Assembly: GCA_024235615.1 (NCBI GenBank)
Contig: JACKMB010000001.1
Location: 310,001 to 374,000 of the forward strand
Direction of reading: 5' to 3'
DNA: 64,000 nucleotides
Source of the DNA: Thauera sp.
Lineage (GTDB): Bacteria > Pseudomonadota > Gammaproteobacteria > Burkholderiales > Rhodocyclaceae
Shown piece by piece: positions 49,348 through 58,497 of the stretch. The translations under genes and the position numbers were made by a program. Positions within the stretch are counted from its first letter, which is position 1. Every line of letters starts with the position of its first letter. The notes under the pieces were generated by a model. That model saw nothing but the letters and a program-made list of their open reading frames with translations. It was not told the DNA's origin and did no database searches.

Positions 49348-50256
49348 TTCGCGCCTGCCGGCGCTCCTACATGAATCCCCGGCGCGATCGGGGGCGGCGG
49401 CATTCGCGCCTGCCGGCGCTCCTACATGAATCGGCGCGCACCCGACGCGTTCCCCGCCCCCCGACGCCCGACACGAACCGACATGCCCCTGTAGGAGCGG
49501 CGGCAGCCGCGAATGGGCAACGCAGCTGCGACGCCCGCTTTCGGTTACGGCGCGGCCGTCTTCGCGCCTGCCGGCGCTCCTACATGAACCGGCACGCACC
49601 CGACGCATTCCCCGCCCCCCGACGCCCGACACGAACCGACACGCCCCTGTAGGAGCGGCGGCAGCCGCGAACGGGCATTGCAGCTGCGACGCCCGCTTTC
49701 GGTTACGGCGCGGCCGTCTTCGCGCCTGCCGGCGCTCCTACATGAATCCCCGGCGCGATCGGGGGCGGCGGCATTCGCGCCTGCCGGCGCTCCTACATGA
49801 ATCGGCGCGCACCCGACGCGTTCCCCGCCCCCCGACGCCCGACACGAACCGACACGCCCCTGTAGGAGCGGCGGCAGCCGCGAATGGGCAACGCAGCTGC
49901 GACGCCCGCTTTCGGTTACGGCGCGGCCGTCTTCGCGCCTGCCGGCGCTCCTACATGAACCGGCACGCACCCGACGCATTCCCCGCCCCCCGACGCCCGA
50001 CACGAACCGACACGCCCCTGTAGGAGCGGCGGCAGCCGCGAATGGGCATTGCAGCTGCGACGCCCGCTTTCGGTTACGGCGCGGCCGTCTTCGCGCCTGC
50101 CGGCGCTCCTACATGAATCCCCGGCGCGATCGGGGGCGGCGGCATTCGCGCCTGCCGGCGCTCCTACATGAACCGGCGCGCACCCGACGCATTCCCCGCC
50201 CCCCGACGCCCGACACGAACCGACATGCCCCTGTAGGAGCGGCGGCAGCCGCGAAC
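49348..50256. repeat. REP array, 371-bp period, between cusC and cusF
   Basis: About 2.5 tandem units of 371 bp (unit starts at 49348, 49719 and 50090). Each unit carries three reverse REP copies (CTCCTAC-ended, e.g. 49348, 49403, ~49559) and two forward copies beginning GTAGGAGCGGCGGCAGCCGC (e.g. 49491, ~49647), with matching spacers that contain CGTTCCCCGCCCCCCGACG. The array has about 13 REP copies overall. Two forms of the palindrome core (GCCGGCAGGC in reverse copies, GGCGGCAGCC in forward ones) alternate. It fills the 990-bp gap between cusF and cusC; no protein is likely here, the long frames being repeat artefacts. Confidence 0.92.
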
Positions 50257-50300
50257 GGGCATTGCAGCTGCGACGCGCGTTACGCTCCGGTGCCGCCACA

Positions 50301-50657
50301 TCAGCGCGCCGCTTCCAGCTTGGTCACCACCAGCGCGCCGTCCTGCTCCGCGGCGGCGAAGCGGATGCGGTCGCCGACCTTGACCTGGTCGAGCATCGCC
50401 GGATCGGTGGCACGGAACATCATGGTCATCGGCGGCATCTCCAGCGCGGCGATCGGTCCGTGCGCGATGGTGATCCGGCCGGCCGCGCGGTCGATCTTCC
50501 GGACCGTGCCCTCGGCGAGCTCGGCCGCGGCCGGCGTGGCGACGGCCGTGCCGTGGTGCGCGGAATGGCCGCCCTGCGCGAGCGCGCTCACCGGCGCGGC
50601 AAAGCCGGACAGCGCGGCGAACGCGCAACAGACGGCGGAACGGAGCGGTTTCTTCAT
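50301..50657 (-). CDS. cusF: Periplasmic copper chaperone CusF
   Basis: A 118-aa protein. Signal peptide MKKPLRSAVCCAFAALSGFAAPVSALA, then HSAHH and a CusF OB-fold (EGTVRKIDRAAGRITIAHGPI, EMPPMTMMFRATDP). The Met pair matches the Cu(I)/Ag(I) site; the aromatic position seems to be occupied by other residues, so check against CusB's fused copy. It is the first minus-strand gene of the cus locus and is divergent from cusR. Confidence 0.92.
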   Translation of the reverse strand: MKKPLRSAVCCAFAALSGFAAPVSALAQGGHSAHHGTAVATPAAAELAEGTVRKIDRAAGRITIAHGPIAALEMPPMTMMFRATDPAMLDQVKVGDRIRFAAAEQDGALVVTKLEAAR

Positions 50658-50747
50658 GTCGCGAGCCTCTCGATGTCGGGCCGGGCGGGCTGCCCGGGAA
50701 CTCGCCGCCAGTATCGAAGCCGCTCCCCGACACCAGCCTGACGCGCC

Positions 50748-50765
50748 GATTACATTTCCGTAATC
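50748..50765. promoter_or_regulatory. Putative CusR binding palindrome
   Basis: GATTAC-N6-GTAATC, an inverted repeat in the 280-bp divergent region between cusF and cusR. It resembles the direct/inverted TTAC-containing boxes used by CopR/CusR-type regulators. It lies 91 bases before cusF and 173 before cusR. Confidence 0.6.
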
Positions 50766-50937
50766 CAACACCCTCCCCACCGCCCTCGGGCAAAATCCGC
50801 GCAGACGGAACCCGCGCGATCATTCCGCACCGGCACTCGGCGCTGGCATCAGCGGAATCGACGACCTCAACGGCATCAACCGCCTCAACGCCCCCAACCC
50901 ACTCCACCCAATCCACTCACCCCACGGAAACACCCGC

Positions 50938-51624
50938 ATGAAGATCCTGATCGTCGAGGACGAGGCCAAGACCGGCGACTACCTGCGCCAGGGCCTGAGC
51001 GAGGCCGGCTTCGTCGTCGACCTCGCGCGCGACGGGCTCGACGGCCTGCACCTGGCGCTCGAGGGCGGGCACGATCTGCTGGTGCTCGACGTGATGCTGC
51101 CCTCGCTCGACGGCTGGGGCATCCTGCAGACGCTGCGGCGCAGCGGGCGCACGATGCCGGTGCTCTTCCTCACCGCGCGCGACCAGGTCGAGGACCGCGT
51201 GCGCGGGCTGGAGCTGGGCGCCGATGACTACCTCGTCAAGCCCTTCGCCTTCGCCGAGCTGCTCGCGCGCGTGCGCACGCTGCTGCGGCGCGGGCGCAGC
51301 CCCGAGGCCGAGGTGCTGCGCGCGGCCGACCTCGAGCTCGATCTGCTGCGCCGCCGGGTGACGCGCGGCGGGCAGCGCATCGACCTCACCGCCAAGGAGT
51401 TCGCCCTGCTCGAGCTGCTGCTGCGCCGCCAGGGCGAGGTGCTGCCGCGCTCGCTGATCGCCTCGCAGGTGTGGGACATGAACTTCGACAGCGACACCAA
51501 CGTGATCGAGGTCGCCGTGCGCCGGCTGCGCGCCAAGGTGGACGACGCCTTCGAGCCCAAGCTGATCCGCACGGTGCGCGGCATGGGCTACGTGCTCGAG
51601 GCCGCCGAGCCCGCGCCGCGATGA
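50938..51624 (+). CDS. cusR: Response regulator CusR
   Basis: A 228-aa OmpR/PhoB-type regulator: acidic pocket VEDEAKTG, phospho-acceptor Asp in LVLDVMLPS, switch TARD and lysine in LVKPFAF, then a winged helix ([16 protein letters not shown]). The heavy-metal response regulator form (CusR/CopR/CzcR) is supported by [26 protein letters not shown]. It overlaps cusS by 4 bases and faces the cus efflux genes it should activate. Confidence 0.95.
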   Translation: MKILIVEDEAKTGDYLRQGLSEAGFVVDLARDGLDGLHLALEGGHDLLVLDVMLPSLDGWGILQTLRRSGRTMPVLFLTARDQVEDRVRGLELGADDYLVKPFAFAELLARVRTLLRRGRSPEAEVLRAADLELDLLRRRVTRGGQRIDLTAKEFALLELLLRRQGEVLPRSLIASQVWDMNFDSDTNVIEVAVRRLRAKVDDAFEPKLIRTVRGMGYVLEAAEPAPR

Positions 51625-53018
51625 GCCACGGTATCTCGCTGACCGCGCGCCTGGCGGCGCTGTTCGCCGCGCTCACCGCGACCCTGCTGGTGCTGGCCGC
51701 GCTGCTGCACGGGCGCATGCTCGACGCGCACTTCCACGAGCTCGACCTGCACGAGCTGCACGGCAAGCTCGTGCTGATCCGCAACACGCTGCAGCAGGTG
51801 GACCACGCCACGCCGCTGCAGGCGCGCCTGGATGCGGTGGAGGCCGCGCTCGTCGGCCACGACAACGTGGGCGTGCGCGTGCGCGACGCCGACGGGCGCG
51901 TGCTGCGGCTGATCCATCCGGCGCACTTCAGCGCGGCGCAGCGTGCGGGGCAGGCGGTGACGAGCGAGGAGCCAGGCTGGGAGGTCGACGGCCACCCCTA
52001 CCTCGGGCTGCGGGGGACGGTCGCGCTCCCGGCGGCCGCAGCCGCGGCGGACGGCGGCCTCCAGCCCCAGCTGGAGATCCTCGTCGCCCTCGACCTCTCC
52101 CATCACACCCACTTCCTCGCCTCGGCGCAGCGTGCGACCTGGGCGGGCGTGGCGCTCGCCGCGCTGGTCGCGGCGGTGTTCGGCTGGTTCGCAGCGCATC
52201 GCGGGCTGGCGCCGCTGCGCCGGGTCACCGAGACCGCGCGCGAGCTCTCCGCCGAGCGTCTCGGCGAGCGCCTGGATGCGCGCGACGCGCCCGCCGAGGT
52301 GCGCGACCACGTCGAGGCGCTCAACGGCATGCTCGCCCGCCTGGAGACCGCCTTCCAGCGCCTGTCGGACTATTCGGCGGACATCGCCCACGAGCTGCGC
52401 ACGCCGATCTCCAACCTGATGACGCAGACCCAGGTGGCGCTGTCGCGGCCGCGCACGAGCGCCGAGTATCAGGACATCCTCGCCTCGAACCTGGAGGAGT
52501 ACGAGCGCATCGCGCGCACGCTGGGCGACATGCTGTTTCTCGCCAAGGCCGAGGAGAACACGCTCGCGCATGCCGGCGAGGTCGTCGACCTGGCGAGCGA
52601 GGTCGATGCGCTGATCGATTTCTACGAAGCGCTGGCCGAGGAACGCCGGGTCCGCATCCTGCGCCAGGGGCGGGCGAGCGTGCACGGGGATCGCCTGATG
52701 CTGCGGCGCGCCTTGTCGAACCTGATCTCCAACGCGCTGCGGCACACGCCGGACGGCGAGCGGATCACGATCGCGATCGAGGCGGACACCACCGCCATCC
52801 GCCTCGTCGTCTGCAATCCCGGCGCCCCCATCCCCGCCGACCAGATCGAGCGCATCTTCGAGCGCTTCCATCGCGCCAGCGCCCAGCGCGAGACTCGAGG
52901 CGAAGGCGCCGGACTCGGACTCGCGATCACGCGCTCCATCGTGCGCGCGCACGGGGGAGAGATCGCCGCGCGATCCGCGGAAGGCCTCACTCGCTTTACC
53001 ATGACCCTTCCGCGCTAG
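51621..53018 (+). CDS. cusS: Sensor histidine kinase CusS
   Basis: A 465-aa heavy-metal sensor kinase. Two membrane helices (about residues 8-30 and 170-190) flank a periplasmic sensor, followed by HAMP, the H-box [16 protein letters not shown] and a HATPase domain ([29 protein letters not shown]). It phosphorylates CusR on sensing periplasmic Cu(I)/Ag(I). Its start overlaps the cusR stop (ATGA). Confidence 0.95.
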   Translation: MSHGISLTARLAALFAALTATLLVLAALLHGRMLDAHFHELDLHELHGKLVLIRNTLQQVDHATPLQARLDAVEAALVGHDNVGVRVRDADGRVLRLIHPAHFSAAQRAGQAVTSEEPGWEVDGHPYLGLRGTVALPAAAAAADGGLQPQLEILVALDLSHHTHFLASAQRATWAGVALAALVAAVFGWFAAHRGLAPLRRVTETARELSAERLGERLDARDAPAEVRDHVEALNGMLARLETAFQRLSDYSADIAHELRTPISNLMTQTQVALSRPRTSAEYQDILASNLEEYERIARTLGDMLFLAKAEENTLAHAGEVVDLASEVDALIDFYEALAEERRVRILRQGRASVHGDRLMLRRALSNLISNALRHTPDGERITIAIEADTTAIRLVVCNPGAPIPADQIERIFERFHRASAQRETRGEGAGLGLAITRSIVRAHGGEIAARSAEGLTRFTMTLPR

Positions 53019-53169
53019 GGCGAAAAAGTCTCCGGCGACGACACGCGATCGCGATCACGGAGCGCGCGGCGTCCGCAAGGGTGCGCCGGCGAAGAGACCC
53101 CCGGAGCGGCGAACATCGTCGCGACCCTCCGCATCGTCGACGCGCTCACCGCTCCGCCAGATCAGGCGT

Positions 53170-54357
53170 TCAGCCTTCCTTTCCGTCCACGCGGGCATAC
53201 CAGAGGTAGGGGGCGTAGCGCCACAGGTAGAGCAGGAACGCGATCGACCACAGCGTCGCCGCGGCATGCACGCCGCCCAACTGCGCAGCGGGGATGAAGG
53301 CCACGGTCAGCACCCGCACCAGCGCGGCCAGCAGCACCAGCGCGTAGGCGGCGGTCTCGATGCGCCCGGCGGTCAGCATGCGGCCGGTGTGGCCGAGCGC
53401 GGTGCGGGTGATCATGCCGATGATCAGCCCACCCGTGGCGCCGATGGCCAGCGCATGGATGCCGGCCGAGCGCGGCAGCACGCCGAACTGCGTCAGCGCG
53501 ACCAGCGCGAGGCCGAGCGGAATCCACAGGTAGGCCAGCTGCAGCACCCACAGGATGGGCTGGCTGCGCGTCGCCCACGGGTTCCAGCCGCCGAGCCGCA
53601 CCGCCTGCAGCGCCGCCGCGACCAACGACACCACGCCCGCCCAGGCGCCGGCGCCGAGCGCCCACAGCAGCAGCGCGATGCCGGTGGCGATCGCCGCCGC
53701 CCAGTCGAGCTTCACGTTGCGCCACTGCTTGACGCCGCGCACCGCGTTGAAGGTGAACATCGGGATGACGCGACCGCCGACGATGGTCTCGAGCACCACC
53801 ACCAGGCCGAGGGCCAGGTGCATCGCGGTCAGCGGGTCGGCCTCGATGACGCCGAGCACGGCGAGGTGGAAGAACAGGTTCGCGAGCGCCAGCATGGCGG
53901 GCAGCGCGCCGACGAAGTAGTTGCGCTTGCTCTTGGCCTTGATCAGCACCTTGAGCAGCATCCCCGCGGCCACCGGCAGGAAGGCGAGGTCCACGATCGC
54001 CACCCAGGCGCCGCTGCCGAAGGCCATCGCCAGGCGGCCGGCAAGCCAGACCGCGGCGAGCACCATCAGCGGCTTGTCCGTGGGCGTGTCGAGCCCGGTC
54101 CAGTTGCGCCCCGCGGTAAACAGGAAGCCGATGATCACCGCGATCGCGAAGCCGAAGATCATCTCGTGCGCATGCCACCAGATGCCCGGCATCGGCAGCT
54201 CGATCGCACCGGAGTAGGCCACCGCCCACACCGGCACGGCAATCGCGGCGAACAGCGCCGCGAGCAGGTAGAAGGGACGGAAGGCGAGCGCCCACAGCGA
54301 GAAGGTGTCGGGCGGGATGCGTTTGGTGGTCGGTTCGTCGAGGCGGATCAGCGCCAT
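53170..54357 (-). CDS. nnrS: NnrS family heme/copper membrane protein
   Basis: A 395-aa membrane protein with about 12 helices. Family blocks seen: FSLWALAFRPFYLLAALFA, WWHAHEMIFGFAIAVIIGFL, AGRNWTG, and GGRVIPMFTFNA. NnrS helps cells withstand nitric oxide during denitrification and may bind heme and copper. It follows nirN by 79 bases and is probably co-transcribed with the nir operon, though a separate promoter is possible. Convergent with cusS. Confidence 0.94.
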   Translation of the reverse strand: MALIRLDEPTTKRIPPDTFSLWALAFRPFYLLAALFAAIAVPVWAVAYSGAIELPMPGIWWHAHEMIFGFAIAVIIGFLFTAGRNWTGLDTPTDKPLMVLAAVWLAGRLAMAFGSGAWVAIVDLAFLPVAAGMLLKVLIKAKSKRNYFVGALPAMLALANLFFHLAVLGVIEADPLTAMHLALGLVVVLETIVGGRVIPMFTFNAVRGVKQWRNVKLDWAAAIATGIALLLWALGAGAWAGVVSLVAAALQAVRLGGWNPWATRSQPILWVLQLAYLWIPLGLALVALTQFGVLPRSAGIHALAIGATGGLIIGMITRTALGHTGRMLTAGRIETAAYALVLLAALVRVLTVAFIPAAQLGGVHAAATLWSIAFLLYLWRYAPYLWYARVDGKEG

Positions 54358-54436
54358 GTTCGGTTCTCTTTTGTGCTGAAGGGGTTGAAGACGGGTGAAG
54401 CTGCGCACGGCCGGACGCCTGCCCGGCCGCAAGGAA

Positions 54437-56092
54437 TCAGTGGCTGGTGCCTTCCTCGCGCGTGATCTTGTTCCAGACGTTGTACTTGCCCACGGGCTTG
54501 CGCATGGGCAGGCGCTTGACCTCTTCCAGGGTCTGCGCGTCGAGCACGATCACCGCGCCCTCGTCCTCCCACAGGCTGGCGAGCGCATGGCGGCCGTCGC
54601 GGGTGAACTCGATGTGGGCGAGCGTCTTGCCGGGCTCCCCGGTGATCTCCTTCACCACCTCGAGCGTGTGCTTGTCGATGACCTGCAGGATGTGCTTGGC
54701 CTCCGGGCTCATCATCGAGTCGACGAAGGCGTAGCGGCTGTTGCCGTGGCTGCGCAGGAAGAAGCCCGGGCCGCGCGTGGGGATGCGCTTGACGACCTCC
54801 CAGGTCTTCATGTCGATCACGGTGACCTCGCCGGCCTTGAGGTTGGTGCTCGCCATCACCGTACGCGGCTTGGCGTCCGGCCCGGCGGCGGGGTCCTTCC
54901 ATTCCCAGGTGATGCCCGAGCCCAGGTGCGGCATGCCGTCGAGCGGCAGGTCGGCGATCTTCTTGCGCACGTCGAGGTTCACCACCTGACCGACGCCCTC
55001 GCGCGAGGCGCCCATGAGCTCGGAGTAGTCCTGGGTGAAGAAGAAGTCGTCGAGCACCTCGGCGAGGATGGTGCGGCGCGGATTGAGGTAGCCGGGGATG
55101 AAGGTCCCTTCGCGCTGGGTGTAGTCGTGGATGTAGCTGACCGGGATGTCCTCGACCGCCTTGGTGTAGCTGATCTCCCACACCTCGCCGACGTCCTTGA
55201 GCGCGGCGATGAAGGACTGGCGCGGGGTGGCGTCGTACACCGCCGAGACCCGCGAGCTCTTCTTGCCGTCGCGGTCCTTGGCCTCGATGGTCTTCACCAG
55301 ATTGAGATCGCCGTCGAGCAGCACCAGGGTGTTGGGCAGATAGTTGGCCACCGCGACGTGGGTGCCATCGGGCGAGGCGGCGACGTTGCGCGTGTTGATG
55401 CCGGCGCGCACCTCGGCCACGACCTTCAGGTTCCACAGGTCGAACTTGGTGATCCAGCCGTCGCGCGAGGCGAAGAACACGTAGCGCCCCTCGGCGGCGA
55501 ACTTGGGCCCGCCGTGCAGGGCGAAGCGCGACTGGAAGCGGAAGATCGGCTCGAGCTTGTCGCCGTCGAGCACGCTGACGTGATGGTCGCCCGCCTCCAC
55601 CACCAGGAAGAGATTCATCGGGTCGGCGTCGAAGACCGGCTTGTCCGAGAGCGTCGCGGGGTCGACGTGGACGATGCGCGAGGCGCGGATGTCGTCGTCG
55701 GTCCAGCGCGGCGCGGGCACCACCGGGCTGTAGATCCATTCGGTGAGCGCGGCGATCTCTTCCTTGCTCATCTGCGCGGCGAACCCGGCCATCTGGGTCG
55801 CCGCGCGGCCCTCGGCGATCACCTTGGCCGCCTCGCTCTTGCGCAGGCGCCCGAGGTTGTCGGGCAGCAGCGCGGGCCCCATCGCGCCGAGGCGGTTGGG
55901 CGCATGGCAGGCCGCGCAGTGCTGCGCGTAGAGCGCGGGTACGTCGATGGCCGCGGGCGAAACAGCTGCGGCGGAGGCCGCCCCCGCGGCCGCCTTCTCC
56001 GCAGAGGCGGATGCAGGCAGGGCGACGAGCGCTGCGGAGAGTGCGCCGGCGAGCGCGAGCACGCTGCTCAGGGTCGTGGCGTGGCGCTTCAT
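54437..56092 (-). CDS. nirN: NirN, cytochrome cd1-like heme d1 biosynthesis dehydrogenase
   Basis: A 551-aa periplasmic protein. Signal peptide at the N-terminus, a c-type heme site C59-A-A-C-H63, then an eight-bladed beta-propeller of the d1 kind (e.g. FALHGGPKFAAEGRYVFFASRDG). NirN resembles nirS but catalyses the last dehydrogenation of dihydro-heme d1, not nitrite reduction. It overlaps the nirJ stop by 4 bases. Length is longer than the P. aeruginosa form because of an Ala-rich region after the signal. Confidence 0.94.
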   Translation of the reverse strand: MKRHATTLSSVLALAGALSAALVALPASASAEKAAAGAASAAAVSPAAIDVPALYAQHCAACHAPNRLGAMGPALLPDNLGRLRKSEAAKVIAEGRAATQMAGFAAQMSKEEIAALTEWIYSPVVPAPRWTDDDIRASRIVHVDPATLSDKPVFDADPMNLFLVVEAGDHHVSVLDGDKLEPIFRFQSRFALHGGPKFAAEGRYVFFASRDGWITKFDLWNLKVVAEVRAGINTRNVAASPDGTHVAVANYLPNTLVLLDGDLNLVKTIEAKDRDGKKSSRVSAVYDATPRQSFIAALKDVGEVWEISYTKAVEDIPVSYIHDYTQREGTFIPGYLNPRRTILAEVLDDFFFTQDYSELMGASREGVGQVVNLDVRKKIADLPLDGMPHLGSGITWEWKDPAAGPDAKPRTVMASTNLKAGEVTVIDMKTWEVVKRIPTRGPGFFLRSHGNSRYAFVDSMMSPEAKHILQVIDKHTLEVVKEITGEPGKTLAHIEFTRDGRHALASLWEDEGAVIVLDAQTLEEVKRLPMRKPVGKYNVWNKITREEGTSH

Positions 56093-57297
56093 GCGGAGAC
56101 CTTGTCGATGCGGGTCCAGGGCGTGGTGACGACGCGCTCGGCGCCGTAGTCCGCCGGAGTCACGCCGATCTCCTCGTCGAGAAGATAGCAGGCGGGGTCC
56201 TCCGCCCACGGGTTGCCGGTGACCTGCTCGGCGCGCACGCGCGAGCTGCCGTTGCAGATGTCCAGGTACTTGCACGCCCCGCAGCGCCCTTCGAGCTTGC
56301 GCGGATGCTGCTTGAGTCCGGCCAGCAGCGGGTTGGAGAGGTCGTTCCAGATCTCGCCGAAGGCGCGCTGGCGCACATTGCCCAGCGGCACATGCCACCA
56401 CATGGTGTCCGGGTGCACGATGCCGAGGTTGTCGATGTTGGAGACATTCACCCCGCTCGCGTTGCCGCCCCACTGGCGCAGCTTGGCCTCGATGTGCGCG
56501 GCCTTGTCGGGGAAGCGCCGTTGCACCCAGTGCAGCAGGAAGGGACCGTCGGCGTCGTTGTTGCCGGTGACGAAGTCCTTGTCGATGCCGCGCCGGTGCA
56601 GGTCCAGGCAGGTCTCGAAGAGCAGCTCCATGGCTTCGCGGGTGGTGCGATGGTGCGCGTCGCCGGCACGGTTCTTGTTGCCGCGGCCGGCGTAGTTGAG
56701 GTGCGAGAAGTAGAACTTGTCGATGTGCTCGTCCTCGACCAGCTTCAGCAGCGCCGGCAGGTCGTGGGCGTTGCCCTCGGTCATGGTGTAGCGCACGCCG
56801 ACCTTGATGCCGCGCTCGCGGCACAGGCGGATGCCATGCATCGAGGCCTCGAAGGCGCCCTCCTTGCGGCGGAAGTGGTCGTGTGTGGCGCCGATGCCGT
56901 CGAGGCTCACCCCCACGTAGTCGAAGCCGATGCCGTCGATGGCGTCGATGTTGGATTCGTCGATCAGGGTGCCGTTGGACGACAGGCCGACGTAGAAGCC
57001 CATGCCCTTGGCGCGGCGGGCGATGTCGAAGATGTCGGGGCGCAGCAGCGGCTCGCCGCCGGACAGGATCAGCACCGGCACGCGCGCGGCCTTGAGGTCG
57101 TCCATGACCTTGAACACCTCCTCGGTGTTCAGCTCGCCGGGGAAATCCTTGTCCGCCGAGATCGAGTAGCAGTGCTCGCAGGTGAGGTTGCAGCGCCGGA
57201 TCAGGTTCCAGATCACCACCGGGCCCGGCGGGTTGCGGCGCGGGCCGGCGGGCGTGGGGTGGTCGAGCTCGCGGATGAATTGGGAGATGCGGAACAT
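56089..57297 (-). CDS. nirJ: Heme d1 biosynthesis radical SAM protein NirJ
   Basis: A 402-aa radical SAM enzyme. C36-X3-C40-X2-C43 (RRCNLTCEHC) binds the SAM cluster; the C-terminal SPASM-type segment has GRCGACKYLDICNGSSR and a later Cys (DPACY) for an auxiliary cluster. NirJ removes propionate side chains of the heme d1 precursor. The ATG at 57297 has AGGAGG 6 bases upstream. Coupled to nirN by ATGA. Confidence 0.95.
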   Translation of the reverse strand: MFRISQFIRELDHPTPAGPRRNPPGPVVIWNLIRRCNLTCEHCYSISADKDFPGELNTEEVFKVMDDLKAARVPVLILSGGEPLLRPDIFDIARRAKGMGFYVGLSSNGTLIDESNIDAIDGIGFDYVGVSLDGIGATHDHFRRKEGAFEASMHGIRLCRERGIKVGVRYTMTEGNAHDLPALLKLVEDEHIDKFYFSHLNYAGRGNKNRAGDAHHRTTREAMELLFETCLDLHRRGIDKDFVTGNNDADGPFLLHWVQRRFPDKAAHIEAKLRQWGGNASGVNVSNIDNLGIVHPDTMWWHVPLGNVRQRAFGEIWNDLSNPLLAGLKQHPRKLEGRCGACKYLDICNGSSRVRAEQVTGNPWAEDPACYLLDEEIGVTPADYGAERVVTTPWTRIDKVSA

Positions 57298-57424
57298 GGG
57301 AGCCTCCTGAATGGAGGCCATTTCACCCGAGGCGCCCGCGAATGAAAATGATGCGCGTCAAGGGTGCCCGGCGCGGGCAGAAAGGCCTTGGGCGCATGCA
57401 GAAACACCGGCGCGCCGGATGTGC

Positions 57425-57994
57425 CTAGCCGCCGATCCGCAGCCCCGTCTTCTTGAGGATGCCGGACGAGAACAGCACGTCGCAGCCGCGGCAGGCACCG
57501 GGAAACTCCGCGGTGATCAGCGCCGCGATCTCTTCGACGCGTGCGAGCGCGGCCTCGCGGCTGGCGGCGTGCACCATGGCGAACAGGTTGTAGGGCCAGT
57601 CGGGCAGGTGGCGGGGGCGGCGGTAGCAGTGGGTGACGAAGTCGAGTCCGCCGACGCGCTCGCCGACCGCGTCGATCACGGCGGCATCGATGTCCCACAC
57701 GCTCATGCCGTTGGCGGTGTAGCCGATCGCGTAGTGGTTGGGCACCGCGCCGATGCGGCGGATGCGGCCGTCGGCGAGCATGGCGGCGAGGCGCTCGCGC
57801 ACCAGCCCCTCGGCTACGCCGAGCGTCTCGGCAACCGCGGCGTAGGGACGCGCCACCAGCGGCAGGCCGCCCTGGGTGGCGAGCACGATGCGGCGGTCGA
57901 GTTCGACGCGGGCAGCTTCATCGGCGCTCCTGGCCGCCTCGTCGCGGGCGTCGGCCCGCACGAGCGCTGCGTTATCCGGCATGTCTCTCGTCAT
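57425..57994 (-). CDS. nirH: Siroheme decarboxylase-family protein NirH
   Basis: A 189-aa Lrp/AsnC-like protein of the NirDLGH heme d1 family that decarboxylates siroheme to didecarboxysiroheme. It has a winged-helix start (AYAAVAETLGVAEGLVRERLAAM), the RRIGAVPNHYAIGY block, the HCYRRPRHLPDWPYNLFAMVH catalytic region and the tail GCDVLFSSGILKKTGLRI. Assigned NirH by order (nirDL-G-H). It overlaps nirG by 1 base (TGATG) and is separated from nirJ by 127 bases. Confidence 0.9.
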   Translation of the reverse strand: MTRDMPDNAALVRADARDEAARSADEAARVELDRRIVLATQGGLPLVARPYAAVAETLGVAEGLVRERLAAMLADGRIRRIGAVPNHYAIGYTANGMSVWDIDAAVIDAVGERVGGLDFVTHCYRRPRHLPDWPYNLFAMVHAASREAALARVEEIAALITAEFPGACRGCDVLFSSGILKKTGLRIGG

Positions 57995-58497
57995 CACGCC
58001 ACCAGCCTCATCTCGACGAAGTACTCGCGTTCCTTGGGGAACAGATGCACCACCAGCCCGGTCGCGGCCTCGATCCGGCGCGCGCAGTCGGCGATGCCTT
58101 CGGGCGTCTCGGTGGCGAGCACGAACCACATGTTGAGCGCATGCTCGCGGCGATAGTTGTGCGCCACCTCGGGGAAGGCGTTGACCGCCTCCACCGCGCT
58201 CGCCCACTGCGCCTCGGGCACCGCGATCGCGGCCAGGCAGAAGGCGCCGCCCATGCGCTCGATCTGGTACATCGGCCCGAAGCGCGTCAGCACGCGGTCG
58301 TCGAGAAGCGACTGCAGGCGCGCGATCACCTCGTCCTCGGACAGGCCGAGCGCGGCCCCGACCTCGGCAAAGGGGCGTTCCGAAAGCGGGAACTCGCCCT
58401 GGATGGCGTTGATCAGGCGGCGCTCGACCTCGTCGGGCGTACGCTTCGCGGCGACGCCGCGACGGCCGGCGACCGCGGCGGAATGGGCTTCAGACAT
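57994..58497 (-). CDS. nirG: Siroheme decarboxylase-family protein NirG
   Basis: A 167-aa member of the same Lrp-like family: winged-helix region (AEVGAALGLSEDEVIARLQSL), RFGPMYQIERMGG, the HNYRREHALNMWFVLAT motif, and the C-terminal HLFPKEREYFVEMRL. This C-terminus resembles NirD/NirG. The other three subunits are present as nirDL and nirH, so the full four-domain set is encoded. It overlaps nirDL by 8 bases and nirH by 1 base. Confidence 0.9.
   Translation of the reverse strand: MSEAHSAAVAGRRGVAAKRTPDEVERRLINAIQGEFPLSERPFAEVGAALGLSEDEVIARLQSLLDDRVLTRFGPMYQIERMGGAFCLAAIAVPEAQWASAVEAVNAFPEVAHNYRREHALNMWFVLATETPEGIADCARRIEAATGLVVHLFPKEREYFVEMRLVA

Noticed and set aside
48045-50299. Long open frames on both strands through the 49.3-50.3 kb region, rich in SAGRRE- and RLPALL-type repeats
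   Set aside because: They are translations of the REP array, repeat with the array period, and lack start signals or protein-like composition.
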